A DNA stretch of 8,375 bases from contig JAJFGM010000323.1 in assembly GCA_021776145.1 (NCBI GenBank), positions 1 to 8,375 of the forward strand, read 5' to 3'. The position numbers and the translations under genes are program-made. Shown piece by piece: positions 1 to 5,882 of the stretch; the first letter of the stretch is position 1; each line of letters starts with the position of its first letter. The notes below the pieces were generated by a model. It ran no database searches, was not told where the DNA came from, and saw only the letters and a list, made by a program, of their open reading frames with translations. This DNA is from Kiloniellaceae bacterium (GTDB lineage: Bacteria > Pseudomonadota > Alphaproteobacteria > Kiloniellales > Kiloniellaceae).

Positions 1-1678
1 ACGTTCCGTGGCCCTCGAGGCGCACGCCGATGACCGGATAGCCGGCCGCCCGAATCCCCTCTCCAAAGTCTCTCAATTCTGCTGGAGATGCCAGGAAGCC
101 GTGCGTCAGGACGACGCCGACGCCCTTGTTGCTGTCGGGGAATAGCAGGTATGGCGCACCGCTTTGGGTCGCCGTCTCCATCTCGTTGATCTTGGCGTGG
201 CGTGGTTGCCGATAGGCTTCCAGGCTCCAAACATGCCTCCTCAGTTGGTCGTCGAAGTGATGGCGCGCGAGTTCTTTCTCGTCGATCTTGGGCGCGCTTT
301 TCACGGCTTTCGCGATTGCCCCTCTGGCGGCAGTCAGCGGCGCGATTTCGTTGGCGTAGACGAGGACCGGGTTTTCGAACCGCACCTGATCGAAATCGTG
401 TTCCTCGGTCAGCTTTGGCAAGAAGGTGTAAGTATCCGGTCGCCTTTCGACCAGGCCGGAGGCGACGGCCGAGGACCAAAAATCGTCGAGCCCGCGGCCG
501 CTGCCGACATCGACTCCTTCGTAGGCTTCGGGATTGGTGAGTGTTCGGTGCAGGTGGAGGGAGGGTTCCTGCTGCGCGTATTTGATCGCCAGATAAAGCG
601 TTCGGTGAAATTCCGCCCGACTGACTTCCGTTCGACCGTCTTCGACGTAAGCGAGGATAAGCGCCGATGCCAAGTGGGCCGGGTTGACTGTCACCTCGCT
701 GTAGATTTCCCGCATGCAGGAATCGCGCAGCCGGTTGGTCTCCCGCTTGAGCAAAGTCATAACGAAGCGTTCGATCCAACGTCCGGGATCCTGGTTCAGC
801 GAGAACAGATCATCGAGCGAATAGATGCTCTCGAAGATCGCGTCGATCGCCCTGGCCTCCCACCAGCGCTCGAACTTCCTTGGCGCGATCGGCGCGCCAA
901 AGCGGATGTCCATATCGGTGTTCTTGAGGAGAATATTGCCCTCGATCAGCAATTCCTCTGAGAAACTCTGGCCCAGACCCTTGACGAAGAATTCAACGCC
1001 GCGGCGCAGGACGTTGTCGGAAATGCGAATCGGGTAGAAGGTGATGTTGGCCGGTACGATCAGCGTCGGTTTCCTGGCGGCGGCGAGCAAGGTCTCGACG
1101 CTGTCCATACCCAGCGATTTGACCCATCGCTCGAGGCGCGGCCGGTTGCCGGATTGCTGGACCGAAAGAATTCGGGACTTGAAAATTTCCAGAAAGAGCG
1201 CGATGACGGCGGCCCCGGCATGGTGCTTGCGCCGCTCGCCGGCGGTACGCGAATAGACCCCATAGCGGCCTTCACTGTCGATGCTGCGTCGATCCTTAAC
1301 CATGCCGCCTTCGGGAAACACGATGATTTTTCGGCCGCGCAGTGTTTCCGCTGCCAAAAAAGGAAGCAGACCCGGAAGATCGTTCGGAACCACGCCGACT
1401 CCCATCAGGAAGCGGCCAAAACCGCCCCCGCCGGCGAACAACTCCTTGCCCGCAACGCAACGGCAATAGGCGCCGGTCTCGGTGTGAATCAGGTAGGGAG
1501 GGGTGAGCGTCTCGAAGCGCGCGAAGTGATTGAACAGGAAGATCTGGCCGGCGTCGGCCTGGCCATCTTCGCGATGAAATTTGATGTTGAGGCCGAGGCG
1601 CTTTTGCAGAACGGAAAATGCTTTGACGCACCAATCGTACGTGGAGACTTTTATCTCAAGATCGATAGGGTCATACAC
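1..1678 (-). CDS. PlsC/GPAT-type acyltransferase fused to alpha/beta hydrolase (3' end beyond window)
   Basis: The minus strand is open from the stop at 1685-1687 to the left edge, giving about 559 codons with no end in the window. Residues ~15-215 form a glycerolipid acyltransferase domain: block I NHFARFE (H51 and E56 of the H-x4-D/E catalytic pair), block III FPEGG (121-125) and block IV VPANITFYPI (208-217). Residues ~218-499 are an unrecognised region, possibly helical. From ~519 an alpha/beta-hydrolase begins: GVVLTHGF with the oxyanion-type HGF at 526-528, then the strand and loop ending RLEGHGT. The nucleophile Ser would lie outside the window. Expected role is acyl transfer to a glycerolipid or similar acceptor at the inner membrane, with an attached esterase/lipase-like activity; the coupling is inference. 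The chosen start is GTG at 1676-1678, the only ordinary start codon between the upstream stop and the catalytic His. No good ribosome binding site precedes it, so the start is uncertain. Confidence 0.85.
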   Translation of the reverse strand, partial: MYDPIDLEIKVSTYDWCVKAFSVLQKRLGLNIKFHREDGQADAGQIFLFNHFARFETLTPPYLIHTETGAYCRCVAGKELFAGGGGFGRFLMGVGVVPNDLPGLLPFLAAETLRGRKIIVFPEGGMVKDRRSIDSEGRYGVYSRTAGERRKHHAGAAVIALFLEIFKSRILSVQQSGNRPRLERWVKSLGMDSVETLLAAARKPTLIVPANITFYPIRISDNVLRRGVEFFVKGLGQSFSEELLIEGNILLKNTDMDIRFGAPIAPRKFERWWEARAIDAIFESIYSLDDLFSLNQDPGRWIERFVMTLLKRETNRLRDSCMREIYSEVTVNPAHLASALILAYVEDGRTEVSRAEFHRTLYLAIKYAQQEPSLHLHRTLTNPEAYEGVDVGSGRGLDDFWSSAVASGLVERRPDTYTFLPKLTEEHDFDQVRFENPVLVYANEIAPLTAARGAIAKAVKSAPKIDEKELARHHFDDQLRRHVWSLEAYRQPRHAKINEMETATQSGAPYLLFPDSNKGVGVVLTHGFLASPAELRDFGEGIRAAGYPVIGVRLEGHGT

Positions 1679-1687
1679 CCTTGGTCA

Positions 1688-2158
1688 AGCTTTCCGACTA
1701 TCGCAGTTATTGCGTTGATATCATTCGTGGTTAGAAAGAAAGAATTAATGATTTACTTACGCAGCTTGTACCGCCGATCAACGTGTTCTGGATACTTGCG
1801 GTCCTACCGAACGTTTTTCTTGGACATATTGTCATTTTTTACACTCTATCCAGTGCGAGGGTTCGGCATCCGTATGCGCAAACGTCCATGACCGGGGACG
1901 ATAGGCTCCACAGCATAGCCCGTCGAGACCGGTTGTGTGCAAAGAAAGCAGCATGATCGACGACGAGGGCGCTCAGAGGTAAAGGGTATCCAGAGACTAG
2001 AACGCTGCCGCGATCGCATTCGATCTTGGCAAGAACAGCTTCCATCCGAGCGGCTTCGGTGGTCCTCATGCGATCCGAGACCGAACCGGAAGAGCTGCTC
2101 TAACCGATCGCGATTCGCTCTGGTGCCGGGGCCGATTTTCCTGCTCTGAGCCCCGGGC
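1688..2158. other. Gene-poor intergenic stretch upstream of the acyltransferase gene
   Basis: About 470 bases hold no convincing gene. The part nearest the acyltransferase gene (~1700-1850) is visibly richer in A and T than the rest of the window and would be the natural place for its promoter on the minus strand, but I could not settle on a -35/-10 pair. The remainder contains only short open frames, the longest being a 76-codon minus-strand frame described separately. No tRNA, inverted terminal repeats or transposase fragment was recognised. The stretch ends at the merA remnant, so part of it may be flank of the same lost mercury-resistance island. Confidence 0.5.
1839..2069 (-). pseudogene. 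Short open frame with a possible MerR-family dimerisation-helix remnant
   Basis: This minus-strand frame of 76 codons begins with the residues DRMRTTEAARMEAVLAKIEC (reading in from two codons before the ATG). That segment resembles the long C-terminal dimerisation helix of MerR-type regulators, in which a pattern like ..RI.DL..ME.VLAxL...C is common. After the Cys the resemblance stops: the expected Cys-Pro-Leu/Ile-Ile tail is absent, and the rest matches nothing I know. No ribosome binding site stands out, and an in-frame stop lies just upstream at 2100-2102. It could be a decayed regulator fragment belonging to the neighbouring mer scar, or a chance open frame. Nothing supports a functional protein. 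Confidence 0.2.
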
Positions 2159-2320
2159 TTATCCGGCGCAGCACGAAAGCTTGCTGACAGCCTTGTCGAA
2201 GGTCCGGGCGGCGAGCTTCGGGCCTTCCACCGTGGTCAGATAGGGAAAGATCGTCTCGGCGAGGTCGTTGACGGTCAGCTTGTGCGTCATGGCCAGGACC
2301 GCAGTCTGGATTGTATCGGC
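2159..2320 (-). pseudogene. merA: merA remnant: C-terminal end of mercuric reductase
   Basis: The minus strand encodes a near-perfect mercuric reductase C-terminus followed by TAA at 2159-2161. Visible blocks are ADTIQTAVLAM, ETIFPYLTTVEG, KLAARTFDKAV and the terminal KLSCCAG. The last contains the vicinal Cys pair that in MerA collects Hg(II) and passes it to the active site of the partner subunit. Only about 54 of the ~460-560 residues of a normal MerA remain. Upstream of position ~2320 the frame stays open to an ATG at 2468-2470, but those ~50 residues look nothing like a flavoprotein; the FAD and NADPH domains and the redox-active CxxxxC are gone. The break coincides with the start of a merR-like tail on the other strand. 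The fragment cannot reduce mercury and is read as a deletion remnant. The conserved reading frame suggests a fairly recent loss. Confidence 0.8.
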
Positions 2321-2377
2321 GATGCGGCGCCGGACTGCCCGATCATCGACGCTTTGTTCGACGGCGACAGCGATTGA
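2318..2377 (+). pseudogene. merR: Possible merR remnant: extreme C-terminus of a MerR-type regulator
   Basis: The plus strand reads DAAPDCPIIDALFDGDSD then TGA (2375-2377). The Cys-Pro-Ile/Leu-Ile-x-x-Leu block is typical of the C-terminal metal-binding loop of MerR and related heavy-metal regulators; in MerR this Cys is one of the three Hg(II) ligands. Nothing upstream in this frame is regulator-like, because the DNA below ~2318 is the merA tail read backwards. The DNA-binding N-terminus, the dimerisation helix and the divergent mer promoter are therefore missing. The fragment is short (~19 codons), so family assignment rests on a few residues plus its position immediately next to the merA tail in the orientation expected for a merR gene. 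It has no start of its own and should be non-functional. Confidence 0.45.
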
Positions 2378-2404
2378 ACTCTGGTGGCCTCGATGCGATC
2401 CGGA

Positions 2405-2418
2405 CTTGTTCGAGCAAG
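2405..2418. promoter_or_regulatory. Near-perfect 14-bp palindrome, candidate operator upstream of the six-gene unit
   Basis: CTTGTTCGAGCAAG matches its own reverse complement at 12 of 14 positions, with 4-bp arms and a central TCGA. It lies about 105 bases before the proposed start of the hydratase gene, in the ~144-base gap between the merR-like remnant and that gene. The site could bind a dimeric repressor or activator of the operon. No clear sigma-70 promoter was identified beside it, and no regulator gene for the cluster lies in the window. Palindromes of this size also arise by chance, so this is only a candidate. Confidence 0.25.
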
Positions 2419-2510
2419 ATTGCTGGCGGCCGTGCGGCCCGCTAGTCTGATCGCCGAAGATGGTAATCATTCGGTGCTGCCGTCAAGCCAGCCCGAGTTC
2501 GACTGGCGAA

Positions 2511-2516
2511 GTGAGG
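2511..2516 (+). promoter_or_regulatory. Ribosome binding site supporting a TTG start for the MaoC gene
   Basis: GTGAGG sits five bases before the TTG at 2522-2524. Upstream in-frame starts (ATG at 2384, GTG at 2474) would add residues with no similarity to hydratases, and one of them would begin inside the flank of the mer scar. The TTG with this Shine-Dalgarno-like site gives the normal family N-terminus. Confidence 0.45.
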
Positions 2517-2521
2517 CGAAC

Positions 2522-2962
2522 TTGACCATTCTGCCCTTCCAGACCCTCTACTTCGAGGACTTGAGCGTCGGCTTGAGCGAGACCTATGCGAAGACGGTGC
2601 GGTCTTCCGACGTCGTCGGTTTTGCCGAGATCACCGGCGACCGAAATCCAATTCATCTTTCCGAGCACTTTGCCGCGCGCACGCCCTTCAAGGGGCGGAT
2701 TGCGCATGGCCTCTATACGGCCGGGCTGATTTCGGCGGTCATCGGCACACGCCTGCCGGGCCCCGGCGCCATCTATATCTCGCAGACCCTGCGCTTCCTC
2801 GCCCCGGTTAAGATTGGCGACACGGTTGACGCCACTGTCGAGGTCGTCGAGTTGAATGCGCGGAGGCAGCGCGCCGAGCTCTTTTGCAAGTGCGAGGTCG
2901 GCGGCACCCTGGTCCTGGAAGGCGAGGCGGTCGTCAAGGTGCCGCGTCGCCAAGAGGACTGA
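2522..2962 (+). CDS. MaoC/PhaJ-type (R)-specific enoyl-CoA hydratase
   Basis: From the TTG start this is 146 residues, the usual size for single hot-dog MaoC/PhaJ hydratases. These add water to trans-2-enoyl-CoA to give (R)-3-hydroxyacyl-CoA in the cytoplasm. The hydratase signature is clear: FAEITGDRNPIH with the catalytic Asp at residue 40 and His at 45, followed by GRIAHG (58-63), and later the SQTLRFLAPVKIGDTV strand typical of the fold. An ATG at 2384 would give 192 residues, but the extra 46 have no family resemblance. It is the first gene of a plus-strand run of six, separated from the next by 95 bases, the longest gap in the run, so a second promoter there is possible. In this setting it may handle an unsaturated acyl-CoA produced late in the pathway, or supply polyhydroxyalkanoate monomers. 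The exact substrate is unknown. Confidence 0.85.
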   Translation: MTILPFQTLYFEDLSVGLSETYAKTVRSSDVVGFAEITGDRNPIHLSEHFAARTPFKGRIAHGLYTAGLISAVIGTRLPGPGAIYISQTLRFLAPVKIGDTVDATVEVVELNARRQRAELFCKCEVGGTLVLEGEAVVKVPRRQED

Positions 2963-2965
2963 AAC

Positions 2966-2987
2966 GCTCAAGACATGCTCAAGACAT
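2966..2987 (+). repeat. 11-bp tandem direct repeat between the MaoC and M24 genes
   Basis: GCTCAAGACAT occurs twice head to tail (2966-2976 and 2977-2987), beginning four bases after the hydratase stop codon. It is followed by a GTGTC (2989-2993) / GACAC (3005-3009) inverted pair. An 11-bp period places both copies on the same face of the helix, which suits a regulator binding site, but it may equally be a simple slippage duplication. The gap to the M24 gene is the only one in the operon long enough to hold a promoter; none was clearly recognised. Confidence 0.6.
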
Positions 2988-3057
2988 AGTGTCAAAACAG
3001 TCACGACACATCCTCGGCTTGACGGGATGTTCGTCGAAGGAGAACAGGGGCGGTTCG

Positions 3058-4236
3058 ATGTTTGCGCGGCGGATGAGCGAATTGCGGAGAAGGCTTGCTG
3101 ACGCGGGCGTCGACGTCGCGCTGATCACCGACGAAGACAGCGTCTATTACTTCACCGGCTATTACGATTATCTGCATATGGAATTCGGCCGGCCGACGGT
3201 CCTCGTCGTACCGAGGGTTGGCGCCAGCCTGCTGATCACGCCCAGCATGGAACTGGATATGGCCGAAGCCGCCGCGGTCGTGGATCGTATCGAGGCTTGG
3301 AATGACGGCCTGGGCGAGGAATGGCGCGCCGCCATACCGGCCGCGCTGAAAGGGGCCGCCTGGGTCGCAATCGAGCCGGACCGGATGCCGCCGCTGGTCC
3401 GCGATTTTGTCGGATCCCTTGTCGCGGAGTCCCGGCTTGGCGATGTCACGCCGATTGTCGCCGAGATGCGCATGATCAAGTCGGCGGAGGAACTGCAACT
3501 GGCGCGCCACGCGGGCGAAGTGGCCATGGCGATGATGGAGGCCGGCCGCGCCGCGATCGGCGCGGGCGTGCGCGAGTTCGAGGTGGCGTTGGCGACCTCG
3601 GCCGCGGGCACCCGCAAGGCGGCGCAGCTGCTCGATGCGCATTACGAAGACGGGCGCATGTCGCCGAATACGCATTTCCTGCAGATCATGGCCTCGGGCG
3701 ACGAGATCACCAAACCGCATCACCGCGCGACGACGCGGGTAATGCAACGCGGCGAGCCGGTTTTCCTCTGCTTTTGCGGCATGACCAACTTTCACCGCTT
3801 CAAGCTCGGATTCGACCGCACCTTTTGGATCGGCGAGATCGCCGATGCCTCGCAAGCCGACGTCTACCGGGTGGCGGTCGAAAGCCAGGCCGCGGCGCTT
3901 GCGGAGTTGCGGCCCGGCGCGACCGCCGAGGCGGTTCACGCCGCCTATGCCGAGGTCATCCAGACCGCCGGATTCGACTATCCCTTCCGCTGTGGCCGGG
4001 CGACGGGATTCAGCTTTTTGGAAGCCCCGCAGCTGGTCTTCGGCGACAAGACGGTCTTGCGGCCCGGCATGGTGCTGGCGGTCGATGGCTCGGTCAGCCG
4101 GGCCCAGTCATCTCGCGCCAAACCGTTTCGCGCCAAACCGTTTCGCGCCCAGGTCGGCGACAGCTTCATCGTCACCGAGGACGGCTACGAACAGATCACC
4201 GCGCATCCCAAGGGTCTGGATGACGTGGTTCTGTAA
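3058..4236 (+). CDS. Creatinase-like M24 family protein lacking canonical metal ligands
   Basis: This encodes 392 residues, with ATG at 3058 preceded by an AGGGGCGG-type ribosome binding site; longer in-frame starts reach back into the hydratase gene and are rejected. Residues ~1-140 match the creatinase N-terminal domain (AGVDVALITDEDSVYYFTGY) and ~150-392 the M24 pita-bread domain. The catalytic-type His is kept (KPHHRATT, H221/H222). Aligning by eye to methionine aminopeptidase and prolidase, all five metal ligands are changed: first Asp to C238, second Asp to G251, His to R314 in CGRATGFSFLEAP, Glu to D343, and last Glu to G367 in AQVGDSFIVTEDG. This resembles creatinase, a metal-free member that hydrolyses creatine to sarcosine and urea, rather than a peptidase. 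Ectoine hydrolase (DoeA/EutD) belongs to the same superfamily and also neighbours an EutA-like gene. A C-N bond hydrolase acting on a small molecule is the likely role. A short repeat at residues 352-363 is described separately. Confidence 0.85.
   Translation: MFARRMSELRRRLADAGVDVALITDEDSVYYFTGYYDYLHMEFGRPTVLVVPRVGASLLITPSMELDMAEAAAVVDRIEAWNDGLGEEWRAAIPAALKGAAWVAIEPDRMPPLVRDFVGSLVAESRLGDVTPIVAEMRMIKSAEELQLARHAGEVAMAMMEAGRAAIGAGVREFEVALATSAAGTRKAAQLLDAHYEDGRMSPNTHFLQIMASGDEITKPHHRATTRVMQRGEPVFLCFCGMTNFHRFKLGFDRTFWIGEIADASQADVYRVAVESQAAALAELRPGATAEAVHAAYAEVIQTAGFDYPFRCGRATGFSFLEAPQLVFGDKTVLRPGMVLAVDGSVSRAQSSRAKPFRAKPFRAQVGDSFIVTEDGYEQITAHPKGLDDVVL
4113..4149 (+). repeat. 15-bp in-frame tandem repeat inside the M24 gene
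   Basis: The unit TCGCGCCAAACCGTT is present twice in perfect copies (4113-4127 and 4128-4142), followed by a third partial copy of 7 bases. It encodes SRAKPFRAKPFRA (residues 352-364), so RAKPF is doubled. The position is a loop between the D343-containing strand and the final strand AQVGDSFIVTEDG, close to where the M24 active site closes. Because the unit is a multiple of three, changes in copy number keep the frame. Relatives would be expected to show one short linker here, so this looks like a recent slippage expansion. Confidence 0.85.
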
Positions 4237-4247
4237 CGGAGAGGACA

Positions 4248-5051
4248 ATGTTCACAAGCGGCGACAAGGTCGTATCCAGCCCCAGGCAGCCCGTGCTCGA
4301 CGCCGGTCGGCATTGGCGGGCGAAGCTGGGCTTCATCCTGATGTCGACGGACCTGGCCGCCGAGGCAGACTTTTTCGCCATGGCGCCAGAGGGTGTCGCG
4401 GTCCATATCACGCGGCTGAAGACGGACGACTACACCACCAATGAAACCCTGGCCCGCCACATCGACGCCATGGCCGACGCGGCGGCGCGGCTGCAGCCGG
4501 ACGCGAAACCGGATGTGATCAGCTACAGCTGCACCAGCGGCTCCATCGTCATCGGCGAAGACCGCGTCATGGCGGAGATCAAGAAAGGCGCGCCCTACGC
4601 GCGGCCAATGACGCTGGTGACCGGTGTGGTTGATGCGCTGCGCGAGCTGGGCGCGCGCAAGCTGGTGGTCGGCACGCCCTACCTCGACGAGATCAACACG
4701 GCGGAAGCGGAATTCCTTGTGGCCAAGGGCTTCGAGCTGCTCGACATCCAAGGCCTGAACCTGGAGACCGGCATCGAGTTCGGCCGCGTGACGCCGGCCT
4801 ATTGGAAGGACTTCGCGCTGGAGATCGACCGGACCGAGGCCGATGCGATCTTCCTCAGTTGCGGCGGCATTCGCGCCCTCGAAGCCGCCGCCGAGATCGA
4901 GGCGCTGACCGGCAAGCCGGTCGTCACCAGCAACCAGGCGCAGATGTGGAGCTGTTTGCGGCGGGCCGGGATCGCCGATGCGATTGAAGGTTTCGGTCAG
5001 ATTTTCGCCCATCCTGGGTTATCGTTGTTGCCGGGCTCCCGTGAAGGATAG
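4248..5051 (+). CDS. Asp/Glu racemase superfamily protein, EutA/arylmalonate decarboxylase/maleate isomerase type
   Basis: This encodes 267 residues, starting 11 bases after the M24 stop with a GGAGAGG ribosome binding site; the two are certainly co-translated neighbours. The two-domain racemase fold is evident, with one Cys in each half: SYSCTSGSIVIG (C95) and IFLSCGGIRALEAA (C205), followed by TGKPVVTSNQAQMW, a block typical of the EutA/maleate cis-trans isomerase/arylmalonate decarboxylase branch. Racemases and maleate isomerase use both Cys residues, while arylmalonate decarboxylase uses only the second, so having both favours isomerisation or racemisation over simple decarboxylation. The N-terminal ~25 residues are variable. 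EutA of ectoine operons is a close structural comparison and also sits beside an M24 gene, but its biochemical function is poorly defined. The substrate is unknown; a carboxylic acid released by a neighbouring hydrolase is plausible. Confidence 0.85.
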   Translation: MFTSGDKVVSSPRQPVLDAGRHWRAKLGFILMSTDLAAEADFFAMAPEGVAVHITRLKTDDYTTNETLARHIDAMADAAARLQPDAKPDVISYSCTSGSIVIGEDRVMAEIKKGAPYARPMTLVTGVVDALRELGARKLVVGTPYLDEINTAEAEFLVAKGFELLDIQGLNLETGIEFGRVTPAYWKDFALEIDRTEADAIFLSCGGIRALEAAAEIEALTGKPVVTSNQAQMWSCLRRAGIADAIEGFGQIFAHPGLSLLPGSREG

Positions 5052-5059
5052 GCAGTATT

Positions 5060-5067
5060 GGAAAAGG
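5060..5067 (+). promoter_or_regulatory. Ribosome binding site fixing the SDR start
   Basis: GGAAAAGG lies eight bases before the ATG at 5076. A TTG six codons upstream (5058) is also in frame, but it overlaps this site and would add MEKDDY, which looks like translated leader. The ATG is preferred. Confidence 0.6.
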
Positions 5068-5075
5068 ACGATTAC

Positions 5076-5882
5076 ATGAGTGACGCGCTGTTTGATGTTT
5101 CAGGACAGGTGGTGTTGTTGTCGGGCGGTAGCCGCGGCATCGGCAAGGCCATCGCGGCGGGCTTCGCGGAGCGCGGGGCGCGGGTCGTCGTCACCGGCCG
5201 CGAGGCTGCTTCCTTGGAAGACTGCGCGCGCGAGCTGTCGGGCGGCGGCGCGGAAGTTGGCTTCGAGGTCTGCGACGTGGCGGAGGCCGGACAGATCCAA
5301 GCTTGCGTCGGCAAGGTTCTGGACTCGCACGGCAGGATCGACTGCCTGGTCAACTGCGCCGGCGTCAATCGCCGCATCCCGGCCGAGGACTATACGGCCG
5401 AGGACTTCGATTTTGTCCTCGACATCAATCTCAAGGGCGCCTTTCAGATGTCGCAGGCGGTCGGGCGCCACATGCTGGAGCAAGGCCACGGCACGCAGAT
5501 TAACATCGACTCCTTTTCGACCTATGCGCCGTTGACCAACGTCACGCCCTATTCCATGAGCAAGTCGGGAATGAGCGCCATGACCCGCGGCCTGGCCCAG
5601 GAGTGGGGCCCCAAGGGTGTGCGCGTCAATGCCATCGCCCCGGGCTTCATCCTCACGGATCTGACCGAGCGTCTGTGGTCCGACCAGAACATGCGCAATT
5701 GGTCGAATATGGTGACTCCGCTGCGCCGCCTCGGCGTTCCGCGCGACATGGTCGGTACCGCGATCTTCCTCGCGTCCGATGCCGCCGCCTTCGTCACCGG
5801 GCAAGTGATTCGCGTCGACGGCGGCACTTCCGCTGGCACCAACTGGCCGATCACCGGCGCCTTCAAGGTCACGGAGGGCTAA
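5076..5882 (+). CDS. Short-chain dehydrogenase/reductase (classical SDR)
   Basis: This encodes 268 residues, beginning 24 bases after the EutA-like stop. It is a complete classical SDR: nucleotide-binding GGSRGIG (17-23), NCAG (93-96), N118, and the catalytic S146, Y159 and K163 in YSMSK. The PG...T segment after beta-6 (APGFILTDLTE) and the terminal VTGQVIRVDGGTSAG also fit. After beta-2 the sequence is VVVTGRE, with Arg rather than Asp, which leans towards NADP(H) but is not decisive. The overall look is like gluconate 5-dehydrogenase/KduD-type sugar-acid or hydroxyacid oxidoreductases. In this operon it probably oxidises a hydroxyl, or reduces a keto group, of a pathway intermediate. No signal peptide, so cytoplasmic. 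The substrate cannot be assigned from sequence. Confidence 0.9.
   Translation: MSDALFDVSGQVVLLSGGSRGIGKAIAAGFAERGARVVVTGREAASLEDCARELSGGGAEVGFEVCDVAEAGQIQACVGKVLDSHGRIDCLVNCAGVNRRIPAEDYTAEDFDFVLDINLKGAFQMSQAVGRHMLEQGHGTQINIDSFSTYAPLTNVTPYSMSKSGMSAMTRGLAQEWGPKGVRVNAIAPGFILTDLTERLWSDQNMRNWSNMVTPLRRLGVPRDMVGTAIFLASDAAAFVTGQVIRVDGGTSAGTNWPITGAFKVTEG

Noticed and set aside
164..961. Long plus-strand open frame of 265 codons
   Set aside because: It shares its codon grid with the minus-strand acyltransferase/hydrolase gene, whose conserved motifs are unmistakable; the plus translation has no recognisable domain.
1154..1891. Plus-strand open frame of 245 codons
   Set aside because: Its first two thirds are antisense to the acyltransferase catalytic blocks, and the rest is low-complexity intergenic translation with no domain.
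2125..2158. Terminator after the merA remnant
   Set aside because: A CCGGGGC/GCCCCGG pairing with a ~17-base loop exists, but no T-run follows and the loop is long; too weak to call.
2384..2521. N-terminal extension of the hydratase from the ATG at 2384
   Set aside because: The 46 extra residues have no family similarity, and begin seven bases after the merR-like stop; the TTG at 2522 has a ribosome binding site and gives a normal PhaJ-size protein.
3001..3939. Minus-strand open frame of 312 codons opposite the M24 gene
   Set aside because: Arg/His/Gly-rich composition typical of antisense frames in GC-rich DNA; the plus strand carries a clear creatinase-like protein with a ribosome binding site.
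2966..4149. CRISPR-like repeats
   Set aside because: The two repeats seen are simple tandem duplications of 11 and 15 bp without spacers.
4185..5012. Minus-strand open frame of 275 codons opposite the EutA-like gene
   Set aside because: Antisense shadow; the plus strand has both catalytic Cys motifs and tight operon spacing.
3058..5051. Annotation as ectoine degradation genes (eutD/doeA and eutA)
   Set aside because: Only two of the expected genes have look-alikes, the M24 ligands are all changed, and no EutB, EutC, DoeB, DoeC, DoeD or ectoine transporter is present; the resemblance is kept as context only.
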